NCBI GenBank assembly: GCA_011037195.1
Contig: JAAEAF010002760.1
Span: 301,965 to 365,964 of the forward strand
From: Triatoma infestans
Lineage: Eukaryota; Arthropoda; Insecta; Hemiptera; Reduviidae
DNA length: 64,000 nt
Direction of reading: 5' to 3'
Under the pieces are notes generated by a model. It ran no database searches, had not been told where the DNA came from, and saw only the letters and a program-made list of their open reading frames with translations. Numbering within the stretch: the first letter of the stretch is position 1; each line of letters opens with the position of its first letter. Positions 56,794-64,000 of the stretch are shown here, in pieces. Made by a program: the position numbers and the translations under genes.

Positions 56794-57720
56794 TATAATT
56801 CGAGGCATGTAAGTGCACTGAATTTTTGTAGGTTACAAAAATTTTTATTTGAACAAAAAAATTACCTGGTTACATTAGTACATATGTAAGCTATTTTTCG
56901 ACATAGTCACCATTCCTCTCAATGCAGGTGGTGAACCGGGGTATTAATTTTTTGATGCCTTCCTCGAAGTAGTTTCCCGCCAACCCCTTCGTCCACTTCT
57001 CCACCTCCCCTTCACCTCCTCGTCGGTTGAAAACCTTTTTCCACCCATGTGCAGCTTCAGGGAGGTAAAGAGATAGTAATCTGAAGGTGCTAGGTCAGGG
57101 GAATGCGCGGGATGGTTCAGGACATCCCATTTAAACGAGGCAAGCAGTGTGTGGTCTGGCATTGTCGTGCAGCAGGCAGACTCCCTTTGTCAGCATGCCT
57201 CTCCTTTTGTTCTGAATCGCCCTCCGCAATTTTTTTAGGGTCTCACAGTATCTTGCAGAGTTGATGGTCTCCCCTTGAGGCATATATTCAATTAAAATTA
57301 TGCCTTGACAGTCCCAAAACACGGATGCCATGATTTTCTTGGCTGAAATTGTGGTTTTGAACTTTTTGGCGGAGGGTGAAGAGGTGTGACGCCACTGTTG
57401 AGACTGCCTTTTGGTTTCAGGTGTGTAGTGTGCAACCCAAGTTTCATCTCCAGTAATGATGGAGCGGAGAAATTCATCTCCATGGAGTTTGTAGCGTCTC
57501 AAAAACTCCACGTATTTCACACTTGGCGGGAGATTGGATTGACATTTTTAACGAAACGTATTGTGGCGTCGACAGTTCTCAACGAACTGACCTCGAACCG
57601 GTCTCGTTGCGGAGGGGAGGAATCAGTCTACACGACAATGTAGCCAACATGTCGAAAACGAAATCCTTCCGGTCGTGAGAGCCTCAGTACACTTACTTAC
57701 TGGACATGCCTCGTAGAATA
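56794..57720 (-). mobile_element. Mariner transposon, internally shortened
   Basis: Inverted termini CGAGGCATGT (56801 on, then AAGTGCACTGA) and the opposite end (inward from 57713: CGAGGCATGTCCAGTAAGTA, AGTGTACTGAGG) define the element. The left terminus lacks about 10 bases (CCAGTAAGT) present in the right. Length of about 0.93 kb is less than the usual 1.3 kb, so part of the transposase N-terminus has been lost. Flanking TAs are compatible with a TA duplication. Confidence 0.85.
56944..57570 (-). pseudogene. Mariner transposase (DD34D) pseudogene
   Basis: The transposase excises and reinserts the element at TA. From the N-terminal side: ATIRFVKNVNPISRQV (about 57560-57515) then a frame change; the main frame 57520-57131 has SIITGDETWVAHYTPETKRQ with the first catalytic aspartate, MASVFWDCQGIILIEYMPQG, LRRAIQNKRRG, and LLHDNARPHTA with the second aspartate. 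A frameshift near 57150 moves the rest to another frame (57162-56944): WDVLNHPAHSPDLAPSDYYL, which carries the third aspartate of the D,D34D triad. The helix-turn-helix region is mostly missing. The frame starting at 57520 opens with GTG, so its first residue is really valine and not a start. Confidence 0.9.
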
Positions 57721-57726
57721 GAATAA

Positions 57727-57760
57727 AAAAATCCTCTTACTAGGAGTAAGAGAAAGTAAA
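57727..57760 (-). repeat. RepA 5'-terminal fragment, minus strand
   Basis: CCTCTTACTAGGAGTAAGAG then AAAGTAAAAAG is the reverse complement of the first 30 bases of RepA. It directly abuts the mariner right end. Confidence 0.6.
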
Positions 57761-57829
57761 AAGAAAAAGGAAGAACAGTACCTAACAGTCCATAATCGTA
57801 GCGACACAAAATGATTGATTTTGCGTAAA

Positions 57830-58170
57830 CAACTAACTCCGATCTAAGTCTGGTGTTCTGAAACAGGTCTCAGAGCCTCTGTGACAATGCTCAATAGCTC
57901 TGAGCTAATCAATGCCCGGTTGGTGAAATCTCGCTCTTCTAGGCCTTCGCATTAACAAATATAATGAAGCGGAGTCTCTTCTTCAGTCAAGCAAAGCCTG
58001 CAATGACTACTACTAGTTAAGCCTCAAGTGTTTCGTAAGACTACAGTCTCCGGTCAGCGCATTCTTCTCCGGTCAAAACTTTAAGGCCACGCGGCTCCCC
58101 TAGTTGAGCCAGGTCAGTCGAAAGTTTCCGCGATGGTCTCCTAATGAAAGTATAGTGCAAAGTTCCAACC
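57830..58170 (-). pseudogene. LINE C-terminal zinc-motif fragment, minus strand
   Basis: The minus strand gives LTGDCSLTKHLRLN (about 58030-58072), then in another frame CRLCLTEEETPLHYIC (about 57950-58000) and EERDFTNRALISSELLSIV. These form the GH/DC...C..C.EEET..H..C pattern that ends R1/I-type LINE proteins. A stop (TAG TAG) separates the blocks. It resembles the fragments at 27278-27721 and 37440-38230 in kind but is not the same sequence. Confidence 0.7.
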
Positions 58171-58960
58171 TCCTTTATAATACACCATTTATAATTCATA
58201 ATATTAACGCAAAATAAACGTTCATTTAATAATTCACGTTGGAAAAATAAAAAAAATTATTTTTTATAGTGGTAATATGTATCGCAATAATTGATAGACA
58301 TGTGAATCTAATACACAAACGATTTTCCTTCTTTTTCTTTTTTTACAAAAATATATAGAAAAAGAAACTTTTTGATGTAAATATAATGATGCAAAGCGGA
58401 CATTTATAGACATAAGTTATATAGTATATATAAATATTGTATGAACTCTTTGTACCTTTCCGTACCGAGAAATATTCCCGCTAAAGGTAATTATAGAAAA
58501 TATAAATTACTGCCTTTAGCTAAGAAATAAATCTCATTTGTATTTTTTTCTGAGTCACATCATTGAATCTAAATTTATCTCTTTAAGTGCATGTCTATTC
58601 AGACACGGTTTTTATTTGAAATATTCTTTTTTTTTAAAAAATAAAAAACCTTTCTGACATATTTAATATTAAATTATACTAGAGGATGTAGATAATTAGA
58701 TTTTACAATTTTTTGTTTTTTTTTTTTTTTTTACTAACTAATGGCGTTAAAATCTTCAAATACGCACTCACTTATATTCATCCATTTTAAATATAAAAAT
58801 TAGTTTGAATTAGACTTTATTAATCCAAAGATTGTTAAGCCGTATTTATTTAAATAAAACTGTGAAATGCTTTTTATAATTTATTTTTCTAAAATCCTTA
58901 ACCAATATTTTCCATTCAAAGCTATTTTTGATTCAAAATTCAGTCTAGAGAGGGGGATTT
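58171..58960. other. AT-rich spacer
   Basis: No gene, RNA or repeat family recognised. Confidence 0.5.
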
Positions 58961-59474
58961 AAGTACAGTTCCTAAGATATTTTTGCTCGTGTGTTTGTTA
59001 TGTGGATGACACCCGTGTCGGAGGGATTGTCAGAACCAGGAGGATTATTCACACTGGTTTAATAATGATAACTACAGAATCAAAAAGGTTAATACAGCTG
59101 ATGTTTTGTGAGTTGCAACCGAAAGTTAGGAACCCGATCAGGTACTAAGATTGCTATAGTTTTCTAGCGGGAAAGTACGGCTATACAATAGAAGTATAGC
59201 TACACAATACCACATACAATAATACAATAGCTATACAATAGAATAAAAAGTACAGTTCCTAAGATATTTTTGCTCGTGTGTTTGTTATGTAGATGACACC
59301 CGGGCCGGAGGCATTGTCAGACCCAGGAGGATTATTCACTCTAGTTTAATAATGATAACTACAGAATCAAAAAGGTTAATACAACTGATGTTTTGTGAGT
59401 TGCAACCGAAAGTTAGGAACCCGATCAGGTACTAAGATTGCTATAGTTTTCTAGCGGAAAGTACGGCTATACAA
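58961..59474 (+). repeat. 228-bp direct duplication with 59-bp spacer
   Basis: 58961-59188 and 59248-59474 are almost identical, from AAGTACAGTTCCTAAGATAT to GTACGGCTATACAA, with a handful of substitutions (for example GTGTCGG/GGGCCGG, ACACTGG/ACTCTAG). The spacer itself repeats CTATACAATAGAA- and CACAATACCACATAC-like words, suggesting slippage or unequal exchange at short TATACAATA motifs. Confidence 0.92.
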
Positions 59475-61419
59475 CTTTTGCTATGTAGATCATAAAAAAT
59501 GTTATCATTTTTATTCGACAGTCAGACCAGCACCGAAGACAAGTATCATCAATTCGATTCTCAGCCAAGCAAAGTATTTGAAACATTCTGCTCTGTTGTT
59601 TGGATGTCTGGATATGCAGAATAATGTTAGTGAAGTTGTGGGCGTTGTATTGGGGCGAATGAATGCTGACTTATGCTTTTTTTGGCTAAGAACAATTTCG
59701 TGGTATATTCTAGATGGTAGATGCTTCTTTATTATTAAGTCATCTGTTGAAGGATGACAAATAGCCGTGTGGAAAAAGTATGGCCAGATCAAAGGCAAAT
59801 GAATCTATACAATTATGAGCAGAAAAATTATCCCGCTTATACGAAATACTTTTTTAGGCAACACCTCAGAAAAGCATAAGTCTCCCGGGGCAGAACTTAT
59901 GCCATTGCATAAGCTATGCTGTACAGAATTGCAAGCCTAGGCGCAGGAGAAATCTCGGTCATCTTCATTTATGTTGTAGTTGCTATCTGTCAGTTGTTTC
60001 ATGGAGTCCGTTGGGTAATAGTGTACTCTAGTCACAGAATGTGTACTAAATCAAGTGTGTTGGATTCCTAGTTGACGGGATCTCGTATGCTAGCCTAATT
60101 CCTAGATTAATATTATCAATAATTTCATTTAAATATTCTTTTTTTTCCCCATTTTCTTCCCGTCCTACAAGTTTCTTCACACTCTGGAAAGTGTATGAAG
60201 CTAAGAGATGAAATTATTCTATTAGGGAATGATAGGTGAAAAATAAATGAAGGATGGCTGAGTATTTCTGTAGAATGGACTTAAAGGCCGAAATGTTTGG
60301 GAAGGTTTTCTTGAGTTACCAAACACACTAATATAAGTTAAATAACCAGTTTCAGGAGTTAGATATTATTTTCAAAACTACGTAATATTTTATGTTATTT
60401 TTATTATAATTTAATAGTTAAGAATGATTTTCAATCATTTTATCTGAATATTATAGTCAACATTCTGGAAAAATTAGTAATAAAATTTGCATAATTATTT
60501 ATTTATTTTAAAGTGTTTAATTATCCGGTAATTGTGCCTTGAGGGTTAATTTTTAATAAAAATATAAAAAGAAATGTATTTATGTTTTTTTTTGTTTTGT
60601 TTTTTTTTATTTATGGGAATCATAATTTACAGATTTTTTTTGTTAAAAATAAAGAAATAAATAAATGTTATAATAATTTATAAACAGGTAATGCTAATTT
60701 TGCATGTGCAATTCAAAATTATAAATATGTAAATTTCTTTTCTTGAAAATTTGTATATAAAAGAAAATTCTCTATTATTCATCTATTTAATTACCGAATA
60801 AAATACCGTGCTTATATATTTATTTATTTTACTTAGTTAAAAAGAAAGCTTCTTAATTTTTTTTATAATTAGTTCACATAGTTGACAAGTTTTAAGGTAA
60901 GGTGAACATAATGTTATTCTTGGTTATATAATCTATACCAAATATGTAATTGGATCATTTTAGGGTCAAGTTTATGAACAGTTTTGCTTTTCTAGTCTTT
61001 TTTTTTTTTTTATTTGACCAATAACTTCCGTAACAAATTACCATAAAATTGCAATAAATGCTCTAATAAGTTGTGTATATATTTTTAGAAGCAATATATA
61101 AATAAAAGTTTATCTTAACCTAAATATTCCAAATCTTTTAGGTTAGATTAACTTTTGATTCACATATTTGCAGCAAAATTTAGCCTTACTATTGAAAATG
61201 TTAAAGGAAAACTGCCCAATGTTGGTAATTTTGGAGCTTTTAGGATTTAAGGAGCTCAGGTTGTTTATGAAAAGTTTAGCAAAGGCAAAATAGAACATTG
61301 GCGTTAAAAGTAGGAAACACTGGATAAGATGGTTCAGATTTTTAAGGAACGAGATTTAATTTAAAAAAAGCGATCATTTTGCAACTTACAAACCAGCTTG
61401 TACTTATCATAAGGAAGAA
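59475..61419. other. Unassigned sequence, then AT-rich spacer
   Basis: 59480-60120 is balanced in composition, with a minus frame 59511-59798 (95 codons; ends RIELMILVFGAGLTVE) lacking any motif I know. 60120-61420 is AT-rich and featureless. Confidence 0.4.
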
Positions 61420-61448
61420 TATGTTATGAAAAAATTTAGTGAGGATCG

Positions 61449-61489
61449 GTCAACGTTTCGACAGAGTTTCCTCAAGTCTTTATCAAGGC
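61449..61489 (-). ncRNA. HH3 hammerhead-like motif, minus strand
   Basis: GCC, core UUGAUAA, extra A, GACUU/CUGUC (stem II damaged at two pairs), GAAACGUU, GAC. Stem II decay makes activity unlikely. Confidence 0.4.
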
Positions 61490-61672
61490 TTTAATATATA
61501 GAAAGTCGTGAAGATATGGAGAAAGAATTTTTAATCATATACATTTGTTACATCGCAGAAACATAAAAAGTAAAATTAAAAGTTACCAGTGTCTTGTCCT
61601 TAAATCATCTACAGAAAATCATCTTGTCTTAATCATTTCTGTAGATCTTGTCTTAATCATATATTAAATAAA

Positions 61673-61710
61673 GCATTGATAAAGACAGGAAACTCTGTCG
61701 AAACGTTGGC
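61673..61710 (+). ncRNA. HH3 hammerhead-like motif, plus strand
   Basis: GCA, core UUGAUAA, extra A, stem II GACAG/CUGUC perfect with loop GAAACU, GAAACGUU, GGC. It is identical to 35284-35318 except for one stem I base, showing conservation between copies 26 kb apart. Confidence 0.45.
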
Positions 61711-62503
61711 ATAATTGAATGTTTCTTACTTGACGGATGCTCACCAAATTTCTTCATAACATAATCCATCAACGGTCAACAAATTCTTTTATATATAAGG
61801 AAGAATGTTGATGACTCTCATTGAAAAGATATTGAAATTCGGATAATTATCTTCTTCAATTTCGTTTCTAAAACTCTTCCAATTACTATGTTTCCGTTAG
61901 AATTCAGAAACCTACACAAAAACTTTGTTATAAATGAAGAATTCCATAACAGATTTTGAGAAGAAAGGACGGCAAAATTAGCGAGTAGTAGATGATTTAT
62001 TTGTCAGTAAATTATATGAACAAAATTCTTGTGAGTCACTCACGCGCGATTTCCTCTTTTGGCAAAGCTCATAATTCTAATTTTGCAAATTTGCATCAAC
62101 TTTTGAACTTTTCATTTAAGCTTTGATTGTCCATAATATTATTCAATGGTGATAGCCATATTTGTGATAAAACTAACGCCCTTCATCTTCCACCCTCTCC
62201 ATCACGAATTACTAAAAATTATTTTTTTTTGGTAAAATTTTTTAAATAAAAAAAGATTAGTTTTTATATCTATAGTTTAAACAAGTTTAAGGAATCATAA
62301 GAAAATTTTTTCCGAATGATTCAGCGAAAAACTTGTAAAACTACTCATTAAAGTACACTTCTATCATCTGATCGAAACGTTTTGTCGGATCAATTGATTA
62401 ATATGAAATTTTAGCTTCATATTATTTTTTCATTTTTAAATATATTGTTCACATGCACTTACACTAAAATAAATATATACATAACATTTTTTTTCCTAGT
62501 TGT

Positions 62504-62506
<3 letters not shown>

Positions 62507-62564
<58 letters not shown>

Positions 62565-62629
62565 CAGATAGATAGATGATAGTTAGATAGATAGATAGAT
62601 AGTTAGATAGATAGATAGATAGATAGGTA
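62507..62629 (+). repeat. GATA tetranucleotide microsatellite
   Basis: About 30 units of GATA/TAGA, interrupted by single variants (GACA near 62565, GATGATAGTTA near 62575-62585, GTTA near 62600). It borders the HH2 palindrome. Confidence 0.95.
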
Positions 62630-62766
62630 TCTAGGTTACAATCAATTTATTCTTTCGGTGAAAATCAATTAATAAAATATATACGCGATTGCAATACATT
62701 CTCTTCTTACAAGCATAAGATAAAGTATTCGGCATTTTATCCGTCGTAGCATGCATATTAGTTTTG

Positions 62767-62806
62767 TTGCTGACCGGTTTCGGATTTTCATCCATTGACA
62801 GAGCAA
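62767..62806 (-). ncRNA. HH2 hammerhead motif, minus strand, core damaged
   Basis: Stem I TTGCT/AGCAA is a perfect 5-bp helix; stem II GGAT-GAAA-ATCC is perfect with a GNRA loop; GAAA, CCGGTC intact; but the core reads CTGTCAA (A6 and G8 changed). Confidence 0.55.
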
Positions 62807-63136
62807 ATTCACCAAGTTCGTGTAGAGAGTTCACTTCAACGAAATGTTTCTGTAGGCTTACACTTATTGGTTGTATATCTATGGAAAAGGTATTAATCGT
62901 TAATAAAATTATTATAAATCGTGATTAGACATTAGAAAATAGTGTATACTCGTATACTATATAAATACACTATTTTCTAATGTGTAATCACGATTTATAA
63001 TAATTCCACTTTGTCTTGAAACAACATGCATAGTAACATAACCTTATAACCTTTCCGCATATATACAACCCCAACAAGTGTGTGAGTCTGCAGAAACGTT
63101 TCGTTGAAATGAACTCTCTACACGAACTTGGTGAAT

Positions 63137-63176
63137 TTGCTCTGACGATGGATGAAAATCCGAAACCGGTCAGAAA
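63137..63176 (+). ncRNA. Hammerhead-type self-cleaving ribozyme motif, HH2, complete core
   Basis: Stem I TTGCT (63137-63141); core CUGACGA (63142-63148), matching CUGANGA; extra U (63149); stem II GGAU-GAAA-AUCC (63150-63161) with a GNRA tetraloop; GAAA (63162-63165); CCGGU; C17 at 63171; stem I AGAAA (63172-63176), with one mismatch compared with AGCAA on the partner copy. The partner has the perfect stem I and this copy the perfect core, so the ancestor was probably fully matched. Function is inferred, not shown. Confidence 0.65.
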
Positions 63177-63319
63177 CAAAACTAATATGCATGCTACGAC
63201 GGATAAAATACCGCTTGTTATCCAGCATTGCGGATCCACCCACATTTTCAATAAGATAAAGTAAAAAACCGGATCTATAATCAATAATCTACAAAATAAA
63301 AAAATAATACAAATATTTG

Positions 63320-63528
63320 TACGTGTTGGATTCGTAGGCGAAGATCCGGCCGGATATGAGTCCCCACTGCTTATCCCTTAGATTTTTTATTCTAAAAAGC
63401 CTCTACAGCTCACTGTTTGGTGATGGGCAGGGTTGTCTGTAGCGAGAGAACACTGTCCAGAGGCCAGCAGGGCACTGAGAAGGTTCCGGGCGCCAATGAT
63501 ACGTGCCTTAAATTAAAAAAAAAAAATA
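63320..63528 (+). mobile_element. SINE-A with poly(A) tail, degenerate head
   Basis: The body is well kept: TTTGGTGATGGGCAGGGTTG, GCGAGAGAACACTGTCCAGA, GAGAAGGTTCCGGGCGCCAA, then an A tract at about 63516-63527. The tRNA-like head (63320-63375) has lost a clear B box. Confidence 0.8.
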
Positions 63529-64000
63529 TACAAACATTTTTATCTTGCTGACAATCACGGTGCTTATCAGTTGGTGTTACGTTTATAATTCATGCATTAA
63601 TTGTATAAAAACAAAGTTTTGTGGAAACCCCAATAATACTTTCAGTTAATAATAATTTATATAACTTCATCAATCCCTCATTTACTCTATTTCTTTTTTA
63701 AAGTATTATATAAACCTTTTCCAGAATACTGGTTATTCTTAATTTATTAAAATAATACAATATTAAGGATGTTTGTACAAAAAAAAATTGAGATTGCCGT
63801 AAATTTTATTTGACAATTATATGCGGGTTTCTTAAATATCTATCAAATTTCACACAAATAATTGGTTATAAATTTTATGATTTCCTTTAAATTTAAGAAT
63901 TCTTTTTTAATTATTAAAATTAAAAAAAAAAAAATGGAGTCAACTGAAGGTGATAGAACAGGTGGGCATAAGATGGGGGAGGATTTTTTATGAGACTCAC
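63529..64000. other. AT-rich spacer to the window end
   Basis: No gene, repeat family or RNA recognised. Confidence 0.5.

Larger units (their letters stand above)
61420..61800. repeat. HH3 hammerhead palindrome
   Basis: Left arm ATGTTATGAAAAAATTTAGT then GAGGATCGGTCAACG, right arm GCTCACCAAATTTCTTCATA then ACATAATCCATCAACGGTCA. These are the same arms as at 35105-35390, and the right arm extends further to AACAAATTCTTTTATA. Two outward-facing motifs are separated by about 180 bp that contains a local duplication of ATCTTGTCTTAATCAT. Confidence 0.78.
62640..63262. repeat. HH2 hammerhead palindrome, largest and best preserved
   Basis: The arms mirror one another from about 62720 to 62970 and from 62975 to 63215: TTTTATCCGTCGTAGCATGC and GCATGCTACGACGGATAAAA at the outside, the ribozymes, GAACTTGGTGAATTTGC, GAACTCTCTACACGAA, and an inner hairpin TAGAAAATAGTGTATAC / GTATACTATATAAATACACT. 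The right half has about 70 extra bases near 63000-63070. Frames 62631-62834, 62988-63284 and 63082-63264 fall inside it; their similar peptides (ENPKPVSNKTNMHATTDK) come from the two arms and are not genes. Confidence 0.85.

Noticed and set aside
62507..62629. GATA array considered as a CRISPR-like array
   Set aside because: Pure tetranucleotide repeats with no spacers; a eukaryotic microsatellite.
62631..63284. Similar peptides on both strands (ENPKPVSNKTNMHATTDK and a near copy)
   Set aside because: They are translations of the two arms of the HH2 palindrome, which also encodes the hammerhead motif; no independent coding evidence.

Overview
The window is nuclear DNA of an animal. It is very AT-rich, has long A and T runs, and is built largely from decayed eukaryotic transposable elements: Tc1 and mariner transposons, R1-like and Jockey/CR1-like LINEs, a Gypsy-type LTR element, tRNA-derived SINEs, foldback elements and micro/minisatellites. 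Nothing bacterial (operons, Shine-Dalgarno sites) is present. Element types plus a TATA box/TCAGTT initiator arrangement near 10.5 kb point to an arthropod, perhaps an insect; this is an inference and I cannot name the species. I recognise no intact host protein-coding gene. Almost every open reading frame longer than 60 codons lies in a repeat, on the wrong strand of one, or in low-complexity sequence.

Layout. 0-10 kb: a nearly full-length dead Tc1 transposon (1.73-3.24 kb), a GC-richer promoter-like island (3.36-4.04 kb), SINEs, and two 1-kb copies of an unclassified modular repeat (RepA). 10-24 kb: AT-rich and strikingly poor in transposons, with two clusters of cAMP-response-element-like sites (10.4-10.58 and 11.81-11.90 kb) that look like promoter/enhancer DNA, and one 0.55-kb terminal-inverted-repeat element. 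25-28.6 kb: an internally deleted Gypsy-like element, a hammerhead-ribozyme-bearing repeat, a LINE 3' end and a 115-bp MITE. 31-38.6 kb: several broken LINE fragments on both strands. 40-40.6 kb: a 94-bp minisatellite with a 188-bp dimeric higher-order period. 42-50 kb: foldback repeats and a 5'-truncated LINE nested in RepA. 51-58 kb: SINEs, a second transposon-poor stretch (54.0-55.5 kb), a deleted mariner and another LINE end. 59-64 kb: a 228-bp direct duplication, two large hammerhead palindromes, a GATA array and a SINE.

The most interesting system is a set of repeats carrying hammerhead-ribozyme-like motifs. Three sequence families (HH1, HH2, HH3) share the layout CUGANGA-like core, one extra nucleotide, a stem II that covaries between families, GAAA, a 2-bp stem III, then the cleavage base and a closing stem I. 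They usually occur as outward-facing pairs that form palindromes of 0.16-0.62 kb. Hammerheads in inverted or tandem terminal repeats are known from Penelope-like retroelements, so these are probably Penelope-type terminal repeats or non-autonomous derivatives; no reverse transcriptase of that class is in the window. The copies at 27076-27113 and 63137-63176 keep a complete core.
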